Shown piece by piece: positions 35,334 through 44,207 of a stretch of DNA of 64,000 nucleotides (position 1 is its first letter; each line of letters begins with the position of its first letter). This DNA is from Aquilonibacter sp963703325 (GTDB taxonomy: Bacteria > Vulcanimicrobiota > Vulcanimicrobiia > Vulcanimicrobiales > Vulcanimicrobiaceae): the NCBI GenBank assembly GCA_963703325.1, contig OY969805.1, positions 868,001 through 932,000 of the forward strand, in the 5' to 3' direction. A program made the translations under genes and the position numbers. The notes under the pieces were generated by a model. That model did no database searches, was not told where the DNA came from, and worked only from the letters and a program-made list of their open reading frames with translations.

Positions 35334-35690
35334 ATGGCTCAACTCATTGCACGCTTTCCGATTGCCTCGACCGTCGTGCTGCTCACGTTTTCCAATCTCT
35401 TTATGACGATCGCCTGGTACGGCCACCTCAAGAACCTCAAGACGCCGCTGTTGCTGGCGATTGTCACGAGTTGGGGGATCGCCTTTTTTGAATATTGCTT
35501 TCAGGTGCCGGCGAATCGCATTAGTTACGGCGCCCTGACGCTGACCCAGCTCAAGATCCTGCAAGAGATCATCACGCTCATCGTCTTCACGATCTTTGCA
35601 TTCGTCGCGTTCGGGCAGGTTCCGAAGTGGAACTACTACGTGAGCTACCTCTTCATCATCGGCGCCGTATACTTCGCGTTTCGCCGCTAG
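35334..35690 (+). CDS. DMT-superfamily small membrane protein (DUF486)
   Basis: A four-helix membrane protein of 118 residues. Conserved elements include FSNLFMTIAWYGHLKN, SWGIAFFEYCFQVPANRI and ALTLTQLKILQEIITL. This is the DUF486 group, related to small drug/metabolite transporters; its substrate is unknown. AAAGGA lies 12 bases before ATG 35334. It is convergent with the MFS gene, with only four bases between the stop codons. Confidence 0.88.
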   Translation: MAQLIARFPIASTVVLLTFSNLFMTIAWYGHLKNLKTPLLLAIVTSWGIAFFEYCFQVPANRISYGALTLTQLKILQEIITLIVFTIFAFVAFGQVPKWNYYVSYLFIIGAVYFAFRR

Positions 35691-35694
35691 CGCG

Positions 35695-36879
35695 CTACGT
35701 CGGCGCGGCTTTGAGGTTGCGCGGCGTGGCGGCGACCATGGTTGCGAGGGCCAACACACCGATGACGAACGCGAAGCCGGTAATCGCCGCAAGCAATCCC
35801 GTATGGTTCGCGGCGACGCCGACGGTCAATGCCGGAACGCTGAAGCCGACGTAACTCGCGATAAACAGGATCGAAAGTGTCTCGGCGCGGTGCTCGGGCG
35901 GTGCAACCGCATTGACAATATTGAGTCCCGCTAGATAACTGAAGCCGTTGCCGATTCCCGCGAGCACGCAAGCGAGGACGAGCACCGCGTAGATCTGATG
36001 CGGCACGCCGAGCAGGAGCGCCCACACGCCGGCACCGAGGGCGAGCATCGCTGCAAAGATTGCGCTGCGATTGCTCAAGCGGCTGCCGATCGCTGCAGCG
36101 AACAGCGTTCCGCTCTGAACCAAAACGATGACGCTCGATCCGATGAGCAGATTGTGCACGCCCAGCGCGCCCTCCAAGAACGACGGCACGAGCGAGGCAA
36201 AGAGCGAGATCACGGACCAGCCGATGAAGGATTGCGCCGACGCAAGCAGGACCGGCCGTCGAATGGATGGCTGAATCGATGGAAGCCCGTGGTGACCAGC
36301 CGAGTGCGTGTGCGCAGCCGACGGCACGGTCTGCACGATGAGCGCGAGTGCAAGCGCGAACGCGATATAGATCAGAAACGTGAGTTTGCTCGGCAGGGGC
36401 GCGTATTGCGCGAGGATACCGGCGACCGCCGAGCCGGCTGCCGAACCGGTTGCGACACCGACGACCGCGAACAGGCCGGCGCGATTTTGCAACCGCTCCG
36501 GCAGCCATTCGCGGATCGCAGCGGTCGCGGCCGGGGTGCCGATGCCAATGGCGATACCCTGCAATGCGCGGCCGGCGAGCAGCCACCACAGGTTCGAGGC
36601 AAGTGCAAACGTGAGCGCGCCTAGTGCGGCGAAACCGAGCGCGATAATCAGGGTCCTGCGCCGGCCAATGTCGTCGGAGACGCCACCGAAGAAGATCAGC
36701 GACGGAATGAGCGACGCGGCGTAGATGGCGAAGACGATACTGATTTCACCGGGCGTAAGAGCCCAGTGTTCGCGATACAACTCATAGAGCGGCGAGGGCA
36801 TGAAGGCGCCGGCCAGCAAAAACCCAAGTGCCGCAACGGCAATGGGATAGCGGCCCTCAGCCGGATTGCTTTGCGCCAT
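35695..36879 (-). CDS. MFS transporter (drug-efflux-like)
   Basis: Twelve-helix major facilitator protein of about 394 residues. Motif A is present between helices 2 and 3 (GGVSDDIGRRRTLI), and a loop motif (RALQGIAIGIGTPAATAAIREWLP) follows. A His-rich cytoplasmic middle loop (AHTHSAGHHG) separates the halves. ATG 36879 is chosen over ATG 36915, which would overlap the upstream glutaredoxin gene by 59 bp instead of 23. Substrate unknown; the family mostly exports drugs or metabolites. Confidence 0.85.
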   Translation of the reverse strand: MAQSNPAEGRYPIAVAALGFLLAGAFMPSPLYELYREHWALTPGEISIVFAIYAASLIPSLIFFGGVSDDIGRRRTLIIALGFAALGALTFALASNLWWLLAGRALQGIAIGIGTPAATAAIREWLPERLQNRAGLFAVVGVATGSAAGSAVAGILAQYAPLPSKLTFLIYIAFALALALIVQTVPSAAHTHSAGHHGLPSIQPSIRRPVLLASAQSFIGWSVISLFASLVPSFLEGALGVHNLLIGSSVIVLVQSGTLFAAAIGSRLSNRSAIFAAMLALGAGVWALLLGVPHQIYAVLVLACVLAGIGNGFSYLAGLNIVNAVAPPEHRAETLSILFIASYVGFSVPALTVGVAANHTGLLAAITGFAFVIGVLALATMVAATPRNLKAAPT

Positions 36880-37117
36880 AGGTCTTTTGAAGATAGGCGA
36901 TGATCGCATCGTCATCGTCGGCGATCTTGACGTCGCCGTCAGTCATCGACGGAATCCCGGTGACGCCGAAGATCTCTTTGAGCTTGGCGCGGGAGCCGTG
37001 ATCGTGCGGCTCGTTGACGATCTTGTAGTCCAACAGCATGTCCGTCAGCTTTGCTCGCACCCGCGCGCAGTACGGGCACCATTCGGCTTGATAGAGGACG
37101 ATATTCGTATCGATCAT
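36857..37117 (-). CDS. Glutaredoxin-like protein with CPYC
   Basis: A small thioredoxin-fold protein of 86 residues. The start MIDTNIVLYQAEWCPYCARVRAKL carries the CPYC redox centre near residue 14, then GVTGIPSMTDGDVKIADDDDAIIAYLQKTYG with the cis-Pro. The longer upstream frame lacks conserved sequence, so ATG 37117 is used. It overlaps the start of the MFS gene by 23 bp, so the two are likely co-transcribed. It is divergent from the TonB-like gene. Confidence 0.85.
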   Translation of the reverse strand: MIDTNIVLYQAEWCPYCARVRAKLTDMLLDYKIVNEPHDHGSRAKLKEIFGVTGIPSMTDGDVKIADDDDAIIAYLQKTYGAKQSG

Positions 37118-37214
37118 ATCGCTGGAGCTTGCGCGGTCCGCCACGCACCCCCTCCCGTCACGGCCGGCCGGTACCAACCGTTCGATGAGCGAAGAGACCT
37201 CTCTAAAGGTAAGC

Positions 37215-37901
37215 ATGGGCCACGCCGTCTCACACAACCGCTTGCTCTATCGGGCGCTCCTGGCATCGCTCGCGCTCCACTTCGTGCTGCTCGCGCTGAT
37301 CCCGCCGTTTGCAAGGTTCGAAGGGGCGCAAAACGTCGAGCTGCTTTCGTTCGTGCGCATGCAGACCATTCGCATTGCGACTCCGGTGCCGCGGCCGCAA
37401 CATTTAGCCGCCGCGCCGGCGAAGGCCGCGACGCCGGTACTCACCACGGCGCACGCACCCTCGCCCGCGCAGCGGCCGCTGGGCCGCAACACGGCGCGTC
37501 CCGCGCACCGAGAGGCTGCCGCACCGATCGTCGCATCCGGCGTCGTGGCCGGCGGCGTGACCACGCAACCATCGGTGACGGTTGCGCCGCCGACCGTCGC
37601 GCCGCAAAATGTGAATGAGCCCGCCAGCCGGCAGGCCGTCGGCGGCTACGAACCGCTCGGTGTTAACGACACACCGGTGCTCGACCCATCGGTGCACAAG
37701 GCGCTCGTCGCCCTCGGCGTGCACGTCACGCTGACGATCACCGTCGACGGCAACGGACATACGAAGCACGTCGCGTTCTCACCGCCGCTGGATCCGAACA
37801 TAGAGCAACAGATTCAATCCCTGCTCGCGTCGGCGTCGTGGGATCCCGCGGTGTGCGGCGGCGGCATAACCTGTGAAGGCCAGGCTACCATTACCCTTTG
37901 A
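37215..37901 (+). CDS. TonB-like protein
   Basis: A membrane-anchored protein of about 228 residues. One N-terminal helix (LLYRALLASLALHFVLLALIPPF) is followed by a long Pro/Ala-rich periplasmic spacer (about residues 50-160) and a C-terminal TonB-like domain of about 70 residues (VTLTITVDGNGHTKHVAFSPPLDPNIEQQI). Such proteins pass energy from ExbBD to outer-membrane receptors or act in outer-surface assembly. No ExbB/ExbD or receptor gene is in the window. ATG 37215 has AAAGGTAAG upstream; ATG 37185 is an alternative. Confidence 0.75.
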   Translation: MGHAVSHNRLLYRALLASLALHFVLLALIPPFARFEGAQNVELLSFVRMQTIRIATPVPRPQHLAAAPAKAATPVLTTAHAPSPAQRPLGRNTARPAHREAAAPIVASGVVAGGVTTQPSVTVAPPTVAPQNVNEPASRQAVGGYEPLGVNDTPVLDPSVHKALVALGVHVTLTITVDGNGHTKHVAFSPPLDPNIEQQIQSLLASASWDPAVCGGGITCEGQATITL

Positions 37902-38471
37902 TCACACGATGATCACGGTGGCGTCGACGGGTACGGCGCGCGCTGCTACCAGCGTTCCGCGATCGCTTGCGATGGTCGCGAATCCCAAGTCCGCAAAGCT
38001 GATCGCGCCGGACGCAACGCCGGTCACGAACAATAGCGCGGCGCCGCTGATCTCGCGCAGAACCGTTCGCGCAAAACGCGCTTCACGTACGCGCACCGCG
38101 CGCTCGGCGGCGAACTGTGTTGCAATGAGCGTAAGCGGGGCTCCGTGGATGATGCCCTCAACCTCGAGCAGCCCGCGCCGGTCGAATGGACGCAACGGCG
38201 AACTCGGCAGGTAGCGATCGAGCACTTCGCGCGCAATATAGCTCGCATTCCAAAACAAGGCTTGGCGCCCGCGGTACGCATAGCCGCAATCAAATCGCGT
38301 CGCAAGCGCAAGGGCGTCCCCTTCGTCGATACCGTGCACGCAAAAGACTGCCGTCTTCCGCGACGCAATCGATTCGGCGATGACATGCATTCCGCTGCGG
38401 CGGCTTGGCTCTCCCGTGAGCGAGAGAACGTGCAGCGAGATTAGAGGATCGATTTTCCCAGCGCCGAGCAA
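37902..38471 (-). CDS. Degenerate endonuclease/exonuclease/phosphatase-fold protein
   Basis: About 189 residues with the layout of the EEP superfamily. The first strand is ISLHVLSLTGEP; AVFCVHGIDEGDAL is where LQEV is usual; RRGLLEVEGIIHGAPLTLIATQFAAERAVRVREARFA is where NTHL and Q are usual; LLFVTGVASGAI is where GDFN is usual. The metal-binding Glu and the catalytic His, Asp and Asn are all missing, so nuclease activity is unlikely. The TTG start at 38471 overlaps the arginase end by 31 bp; ATG 38390 would cut the first strand. Last gene of the DUF5069-arginase operon. Confidence 0.6.
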   Translation of the reverse strand: MLGAGKIDPLISLHVLSLTGEPSRRSGMHVIAESIASRKTAVFCVHGIDEGDALALATRFDCGYAYRGRQALFWNASYIAREVLDRYLPSSPLRPFDRRGLLEVEGIIHGAPLTLIATQFAAERAVRVREARFARTVLREISGAALLFVTGVASGAISFADLGFATIASDRGTLVAARAVPVDATVIIV

Positions 38472-39328
38472 ATCAACCCGACCGCGAGTCCGGCGGTTTG
38501 ATTGCGCGTATCGAGGATTGGATTGATTTCCACCATCTCGATCGACTGCAGTTGACCCGATTCGTACAGCATCTCCATCGCAAGGTGCGCTTCGCGAAAG
38601 CTCAATCCGCCTTTCACCGGCGTGCCCGTGCCCGGCGCCTCGCTTGGATCGATGGCATCCATGTCAAACGATACGTGAATCGGGTGATTACCGACGATGG
38701 CGAGCGTTTCTTCCATGACGCGGGTCATGCTCAATTTGTCGACGTCGGTCATCGAGAATGCGCGCACACCCGACTCACGGAGTAAGCGCTTTTCGGTTTC
38801 GTCGACGTCGCGCAAGCCGATTTGCACGGTCGTCTCCGGCTGCGCAAAGCCGTTACGGAGCGCGAACCACAGCGGCATTCCGTGCACGTTGCCACTCGGT
38901 GAGCTCTGCGGACTATTGATGTCCGCGTGCGCATCGATCCACACTAAGCCCGGCGCCGCATTGCGCGCACGCGTCAAGCCCGCGAGCGTTCCCATCGCGA
39001 TCGAATGATCGCCGCCGAGCACGATCGGCAATCCGCCGCTGCGGACGCTCTCTTCAACGAACTGCGCCAGATCCTCGCACACGCGCTCGATGACGTCGAT
39101 GTACTTCGCCGATGAATCGATCGCCTCGAGACCTTCGCGAATCGGAACCGCGAGATTGCCATGGTCGAGCACTTCAGGAATGCCGAGTTCACGCAGGCGA
39201 TCGTAAAGTCGCGCGTAGCGGATGGCCGACGGCCCCATGTCGACACCGCGACGGCTAGCGCCCAGATCCATCGGCACGCCGATGACATCGACGCGCGAGG
39301 TGCGGCTATGAATCGTGCGGGTTACCAT
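38441..39328 (-). CDS. rocF: Arginase
   Basis: Manganese enzyme that splits arginine to ornithine and urea. All metal motifs are present: GGDHSIAMG, DAHADINSPQSSPSGNVHGMP and SFDMDAIDPSEAPGTGTPVKGGL. The N-terminal VDVIGVPMDLGASRRGVDMGPSAIR is typical of arginases rather than agmatinases. About 295 residues from ATG 39328, which has AAGGGA nearby; the longer frame is not conserved. It overlaps the DUF5069 gene by 7 bp. No urease or ornithine genes are next to it. Confidence 0.92.
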   Translation of the reverse strand: MVTRTIHSRTSRVDVIGVPMDLGASRRGVDMGPSAIRYARLYDRLRELGIPEVLDHGNLAVPIREGLEAIDSSAKYIDVIERVCEDLAQFVEESVRSGGLPIVLGGDHSIAMGTLAGLTRARNAAPGLVWIDAHADINSPQSSPSGNVHGMPLWFALRNGFAQPETTVQIGLRDVDETEKRLLRESGVRAFSMTDVDKLSMTRVMEETLAIVGNHPIHVSFDMDAIDPSEAPGTGTPVKGGLSFREAHLAMEMLYESGQLQSIEMVEINPILDTRNQTAGLAVGLICSALGKSIL

Positions 39329-39786
39329 TTTGAGGTGATCCCTTCGGTGGGCTTTTTCGGAAAGATGCGCTTCATCAGCCACGTGATGCCGCTGCTGAGC
39401 GCGTTACTCATCGGCTTAAGGAAGCCCACGCCGGGTGCGTAACCGTCGTCGACGTCGAGTGTATAAAAAAAGGCACGAGACGCACGCGGATAGTCCCGCG
39501 TCCAACGGCGCACTCGATCCATGCACGTCGGATCGCGGGCAACTAACGCGTCGACCACGCCGCAATCGTCGGGCGCATTCGCGACAATTTCGGCAAAGGC
39601 GCGATGCCCGAGCCCAAGTGTGTGCAAAAAATCGCGATCGACCGGCGATTGTCCGTACAAATAGGTACCAAGCGTGCCGCGGAGCGCCGCACGCGCCTTG
39701 TCGATCAAGCGCGGCAGCCACACGACGCCGTCGATTTGCTCGTTCCAGCGACGAGGAGGCTCGCGCCGTAAGTCCCGGACCTGCAT
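39322..39786 (-). CDS. DUF5069 protein
   Basis: A soluble protein of 154 residues matching DUF5069: MQVRDLRREPPRRWNEQIDGVVWLPRLIDKARAALRGTLGTYLYG, then DRDFLHTLGLGH and a C-terminal extension rich in Lys. The family has no known function. ATG 39786 gives the standard N-terminus; the frame upstream overlaps the lipoprotein gene on the other strand and looks random. First gene of an operon with arginase and the EEP-like protein. It is divergent from bmpA, 55 bp away. Confidence 0.8.
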   Translation of the reverse strand: MQVRDLRREPPRRWNEQIDGVVWLPRLIDKARAALRGTLGTYLYGQSPVDRDFLHTLGLGHRAFAEIVANAPDDCGVVDALVARDPTCMDRVRRWTRDYPRASRAFFYTLDVDDGYAPGVGFLKPMSNALSSGITWLMKRIFPKKPTEGITSKW

Positions 39787-39841
39787 GTGCGGCGCCTTCG
39801 GTACGAAGGCATCGGCCTCCCCGAGTCCAACACTTGCCGCG

Positions 39842-40864
39842 ATGAAGCAGTCGGCCGTCGCCGCACTCCTAGCAGCGGTCTGCGCGTTCGCGTGTGCCGG
39901 GTGCGGGCAGGACCGTGGACCTGCGCCGGGGCAGATCACGCTCGGCATGGTGACCGACGTCGGCGGACTGGGCGATCGTTCGTTCAACGACTCGGCGTAC
40001 CGCGGTCTTCTGCGCGCCAAATCCGAACTTGGCGCCTACATCCAGGTGCTGCAATCGCGCTCTGCCGCCGACTATCAGCCGAACTTGATCGCGCTCACCA
40101 ACCTGCACTACGGCATGGTGTACGCGATTGGGTTTCTCATGGGTCTCGATCTGGATTCGGTCGCGAAGCAAAATCCGGCGCAACGATATGCGATCATCGA
40201 CGCCGTGGTCGACGATCCCAATGTCGTCTCGATTACGTTTCGCGAACAGGACGGATCGTTTTTGGCGGGCGCGCTGGCCGCGATGGTCAGCAAGACGCAC
40301 CACATCGCCTTTCTCGGCGGCCAAGACATTCCGTTGATCCGCAAATTTGAAGCCGGCTATATCGCCGGCGCGCGCGAGATCGACCCGTCGATCCGCGTCG
40401 ATGTGAAGTACGCAGGCAGCTTCGATGACGTTGCCGCCGGACAAGAACTTTCCGATCTGCTCTACGATGGCGGCGCCGACATTATCTATGCCGCCGCCGG
40501 GAAAGCCGGACTGGGAACCGCCGACGCGGTGAAGTCACACCAAGGTTGCTACATGATCGGTGTCGACTCGGATCAAGATGGCCTCGTGCCGGGCAAAGTG
40601 CTGACCTCGATGGTAAAGAAGGTCGACGTTGCGGTGTTCGACGTCGCGAAGGCGTTGCGTGACGGCCATCCGATGCACGGCCACGTCATCTTTGGTTTGA
40701 AAGACGGCGCGATCGGTTTGACCGATTTTCACTACACCAAGGCCGCGATCGGCCCGGCGAATCTCGCGCGTCTCCAAACAATCGAAGCGGCCATCGTCGG
40801 CGGGAAGATCACACCGCCTGACTCGCGCGACGCGTTGGCATCCTTTAAACCGGTGGCCCTGTGA
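39842..40864 (+). CDS. BMP-family (PnrA-like) nucleoside-binding lipoprotein
   Basis: Solute-binding protein of an ABC importer, 340 residues. The signal peptide ends in a lipobox (CAFACAGCGQ, lipidated Cys about residue 21). The BMP domain has GMVTDVGGLGDRSFNDSAYRGL near the N-terminus and IGVDSDQDGLVPGKVLTSMVKKVD later, as in purine-nucleoside-binding PnrA/BmpA. It leads an operon with an ATPase and two permeases, each overlapping the next by 4 bp. The ligand is probably a nucleoside. Confidence 0.92.
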   Translation: MKQSAVAALLAAVCAFACAGCGQDRGPAPGQITLGMVTDVGGLGDRSFNDSAYRGLLRAKSELGAYIQVLQSRSAADYQPNLIALTNLHYGMVYAIGFLMGLDLDSVAKQNPAQRYAIIDAVVDDPNVVSITFREQDGSFLAGALAAMVSKTHHIAFLGGQDIPLIRKFEAGYIAGAREIDPSIRVDVKYAGSFDDVAAGQELSDLLYDGGADIIYAAAGKAGLGTADAVKSHQGCYMIGVDSDQDGLVPGKVLTSMVKKVDVAVFDVAKALRDGHPMHGHVIFGLKDGAIGLTDFHYTKAAIGPANLARLQTIEAAIVGGKITPPDSRDALASFKPVAL

Positions 40865-42273
40865 TGGAAGCCGCCCTGACGCTGCGCGGCATCCGCAAAG
40901 CCTTTCCCGGTGTGGTTGCGGTTGACGGCGTCGACCTCGATCTCTATCCAGGGGAGATTCACGCGCTCGTCGGCGAGAATGGTGCCGGCAAATCGACCCT
41001 CTCGGCGATCGCCTTCGGCGAACTGCAACCCGATGCGGGCACGGTCGCCGCGCGCGGCACGGTCGGCCTCGTGCACCAACACTTCGAGTTGATCGGACGT
41101 TTGCGCGTCTGGCAAAACGTCTTGCTTGGGCGCGAACCGCACCGAGGCTGGCGCATCGACGAAGCAGCTGCGCGAGCACAAGTCTTGGCAATCGCGCAGC
41201 GTAATGGACTCCCGATCGATCCTAATGCCTTCGTCGACACCTTACCGATCGGCGTGCAACAGCGGGTGGAGTTGCTGCGCGAGCTCGACCGCGACCCGGC
41301 CGTGCTCCTGCTCGACGAACCGACCGCGGCGCTAGCACCGGCTGAGATCGAGAGTTTCTTCGCCACCGTGGTGCAGCTTGCGGCCCGCGGCACCGCGATT
41401 ATGATCGTGACGCACAAATTGCAAGAAGTCATCGCGTACGCGACGCGTGTGACGGTCATGCGACACGGCAAAGTGGTGGAGCGCACGTTGACGAGCGCGA
41501 CAAGCATTGACGCGATCGCGCGCGCCATGGTCGGCGGCGAAGTGCCGGCAGTTGCGGCGCGCGTCCACACCGAACTCACGCCGTGCCTGCACGTCAAAGA
41601 TCTATGCGCCGGTCGCGGGGCAACACAACTCAACGATTTCTTTCTCGACGTACGCGGCGGTGAGATCGTCGGCATCGCCGGCGTCGAAGGAAACGGTCAG
41701 TCGACGCTGGCCGATGCGCTTGCCGGACTGATCGACTACACCGGGATCATCGAGCGCAGCGGCACGATGGGCATCATCCCGCAAGACCGTCAGCGTGAAG
41801 CGCTGGTCATGAACTGGTCGCTGGTCGAAAATACGTTGCTGGGGCGGCAGCACCGCAAGGCGGCGCGACGCGGACTCAAGCTCGATCGCGCGCGGGCGCG
41901 CACCGACACCGCAGCCATTTGCGAGCGCCTCGACGTGCGCGCCGCCACCCTCGACGTCGCCGTGCGCACGCTCTCGGGCGGCAATCAGCAGAAACTCGTC
42001 GTCGGGCGCGCGCTCATCGACGAACCACAATTCGTGCTCGCCTATAACCCGACACGGGGCGTTGACGTCGGCGCTGCCGCGCTCGTGCAGTCGCGTTTAA
42101 TGGAGGCGCGCAACCGCGGCGCAGCCGTGCTGCTGATTTCATTCGAGCTCGACGAGATTCTCGCGCTCGCCGATCACGTGATTGTGATGTACCGCGGCGC
42201 GGTGCTCGGGAGTTTCGATCGCGACGCGTTCGATCGCGCAGCGATCGGCCGGCTCATGGCCGGGTCGGCATGA
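40861..42273 (+). CDS. Nucleoside ABC importer, duplicated ATP-binding protein
   Basis: Two ATPase domains in one chain of 470 residues, as in NupA/YufO/RbsA. The first domain is complete: GENGAGKSTLS, GVQQRVELLREL and VLLLDEPTAAL. The second has a degenerate Walker A (GVEGNGQSTL), as is usual in this group, with signature LSGGNQQKLV and a Walker B lacking DEP (FVLAYNPTRGVD). The start is GTGATG; GTG 40861 overlaps the lipoprotein stop by 4 bp. Confidence 0.94.
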   Translation: MMEAALTLRGIRKAFPGVVAVDGVDLDLYPGEIHALVGENGAGKSTLSAIAFGELQPDAGTVAARGTVGLVHQHFELIGRLRVWQNVLLGREPHRGWRIDEAAARAQVLAIAQRNGLPIDPNAFVDTLPIGVQQRVELLRELDRDPAVLLLDEPTAALAPAEIESFFATVVQLAARGTAIMIVTHKLQEVIAYATRVTVMRHGKVVERTLTSATSIDAIARAMVGGEVPAVAARVHTELTPCLHVKDLCAGRGATQLNDFFLDVRGGEIVGIAGVEGNGQSTLADALAGLIDYTGIIERSGTMGIIPQDRQREALVMNWSLVENTLLGRQHRKAARRGLKLDRARARTDTAAICERLDVRAATLDVAVRTLSGGNQQKLVVGRALIDEPQFVLAYNPTRGVDVGAAALVQSRLMEARNRGAAVLLISFELDEILALADHVIVMYRGAVLGSFDRDAFDRAAIGRLMAGSA

Positions 42274-43295
42274 ACCGCTCGAGCCGGATCGTCGCCGGAC
42301 CGCTCGGGGCGATCGTCTTGATCGTCGTGTTGATGTCGCTCGCGATGATCGTCGCCGGCACGAGCCCGCTCGACGGCTTCCGAGCGCTCTTCGTCGGCGC
42401 GCTCGGCGGCCGCAACGAAATAGGCGAAACACTGGTGGCGACGACGGCGCTGCTTTTTCCGGCGCTCGGCATCTGTCTCGCGTTTCGCGCCGGCCTGTTT
42501 AATATCGGCGCCGAGGGACAGTTGCTGATCGGCGCACTGTGCGCGGGAGCGCTCGGCGCCGTGCTCACCGTGCCCGGACCGATCGGTATCACGCTGATGC
42601 TGATCGCCGGTGCAATCGGCGGCGGTGCATGGGGTGCGATTGCAGGCTGGATGAAGGCACGCTTCGGCGCGAACGAGATCATCGCGACGCTCATGCTCAA
42701 CTTCGTTGCTGCCGCGTTTGCACTCGAACTCGTGAGCGGCCCGCTCAAAGGCCCGCTCGCTGCGGGCGCCGAGACGGCGTGGCTCGAGCCGAAATACTGG
42801 CTGCCGGCACTGCTGCCCGGGACGAGACTTTCAATTGCCTTGCTCTTCGCGCTGGCACTCGCGCTGCTCTTGCAGTGGGTGTTTACGCGCACGGTCTTTG
42901 GTTACGATCTGCGCGCCAGCGGCGAAGCCCCGGAGGCGGCACGCCGCAGCGGCATCAACCTCGGCCGGTTGACCTGGCTCGCACTCACGCTGTCTGGTGC
43001 GATCGCCGGCGTCGGCGGTGCGACGATCGTCTCGGGCGAGTTGCATCGCTTCAACACGCAGCTCTCTCCGGGATACGGTTTCACGGCGATTGCCGTTGCA
43101 CTGGTCGGCGATCTGCAACCGTTATGGATCTGTCTTGCGGCCTTTGGATTCGGCATTCTCGAGTCGGGCGGCCTCGCGATGCAGGCAAGCGCGCAAGTGC
43201 CCAAAGACGCGATCCACGTCATCGAAGGCCTGATCATCCTGGTGCTCGCTGCGCGGCGTTACGTCGCGACACGCGTCGAAGGAACGCTCCCATGA
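42270..43295 (+). CDS. Nucleoside ABC importer permease 1
   Basis: Permease of 341 residues with about nine helices, of the BPD_transp_2/YufP-NupB type. Typical elements are FRAGLFNIGAEGQLLIGAL, GAIAGWMKARFGANEIIATLMLNF and GEAPEAARRSGINLGRLTWLAL. It overlaps the ATPase gene and the second permease gene by 4 bp each. It forms the membrane channel as a heterodimer with the next gene product. Confidence 0.93.
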   Translation: MNRSSRIVAGPLGAIVLIVVLMSLAMIVAGTSPLDGFRALFVGALGGRNEIGETLVATTALLFPALGICLAFRAGLFNIGAEGQLLIGALCAGALGAVLTVPGPIGITLMLIAGAIGGGAWGAIAGWMKARFGANEIIATLMLNFVAAAFALELVSGPLKGPLAAGAETAWLEPKYWLPALLPGTRLSIALLFALALALLLQWVFTRTVFGYDLRASGEAPEAARRSGINLGRLTWLALTLSGAIAGVGGATIVSGELHRFNTQLSPGYGFTAIAVALVGDLQPLWICLAAFGFGILESGGLAMQASAQVPKDAIHVIEGLIILVLAARRYVATRVEGTLP

Positions 43296-44152
43296 ACGAA
43301 CTGATCGTCACGCTCGTCGCTTTGACGCTCGTCAAAGCGACACCGATCATCTACGCGGCCCTCGGCGGGGTGATCTCGGAACGCTCCGGTGTGATCAACA
43401 TCGGGCTGGAGGGCATGATGGCAGCGGGCGCGTTCACCGCGGTGGTCGCGTCGTTTGCAACGCACAACCCGGTGCTCGGTCTTGCTGCCGGCATCGCCGC
43501 CGGCGCGCTCTTCGGCTACCTGCTCGCCTTCGCGGCAACGCGGTTCAAGGTCGATCAGATCGTGGCGGGCACCGGCATCAACTTGATCTGCGCGGGCGGC
43601 GCTGCGTACGGGTTGGTCTTGCTCTTCAACCAGCCGGGTGCGAGCGTGCAAGTTGCGAGCCTGGGAAGTTCGTATTGGGTGCTCGTCGTGCTTGCGTTTG
43701 CGCTCGCCGCGCTGCTGCAGTGGGTGCTCTACCGCACGCCGTGGGGACTACGGATCCGGGCGTCGGGAGAAAATCCGAGCGCGGTCGTGTCCGCCGGACT
43801 CAATCCGCTGCTTTTGCGCACCTACGCGGTCATACTCAGCGGTGCCTTGGCCGGTCTCGGCGGCGCGTTTCTCTCGATCGGCGAGCTGAATCTGTATTCG
43901 GACGGTATGACCGCCGGGCGGGGATTCATCGCACTTGCGGCGGTGATCTTCGGCCGCTGGCATCCGGTCGGCGCCACCATCGCCTGCGTCATCTTCGGCT
44001 TTTTCGAAGCTTTACAATACGTACTGCAAGGCCAGATTGCGTGGCTTCCGGCAAACGCCATGCAGGCGCTGCCGTATATCGCGGCGCTTATCGCGCTCGC
44101 CGGTGTCACCGGAAGAGTTCGCGCGCCTGCTGCCGACGGCGTTCCGTTCTAG
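43292..44152 (+). CDS. Nucleoside ABC importer permease 2
   Basis: Permease of 286 residues, eight to nine helices, of the YufQ/NupC type. Conserved text includes ERSGVINIGLEGMMAAGAF, GTGINLICAGG, GENPSAVVSAGLNPLLLRTYAV and GRGFIALAAVIFGRWHP. ATG 43292 is in an overlap with the first permease. Last gene of the importer operon; the beta-lactamase-like gene begins 55 bp later with its own candidate promoter. Confidence 0.93.
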   Translation: MNELIVTLVALTLVKATPIIYAALGGVISERSGVINIGLEGMMAAGAFTAVVASFATHNPVLGLAAGIAAGALFGYLLAFAATRFKVDQIVAGTGINLICAGGAAYGLVLLFNQPGASVQVASLGSSYWVLVVLAFALAALLQWVLYRTPWGLRIRASGENPSAVVSAGLNPLLLRTYAVILSGALAGLGGAFLSIGELNLYSDGMTAGRGFIALAAVIFGRWHPVGATIACVIFGFFEALQYVLQGQIAWLPANAMQALPYIAALIALAGVTGRVRAPAADGVPF

Positions 44153-44189
44153 GGCTCAAGCACGCACCAGAAAAACCTATTGCCGGCTG

Positions 44190-44198
44190 TGATATACT
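44190..44198 (+). promoter_or_regulatory. Extended -10 promoter candidate
   Basis: TGATATACT (TG, one base, TATACT) ends ten bases before GTG 44208. No -35 box at usual spacing, but extended -10 promoters do not need one. Transcription would begin at about 44205, giving an almost leaderless message. Confidence 0.45.
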
Positions 44199-44207
44199 GC
44201 GAGCAAC

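Noticed and set aside
36866..37618. Plus-strand open frame overlapping glutaredoxin and TonB-like genes
   Set aside because: Low-complexity Arg/Ala text; the two other genes have clear motifs and start sites.
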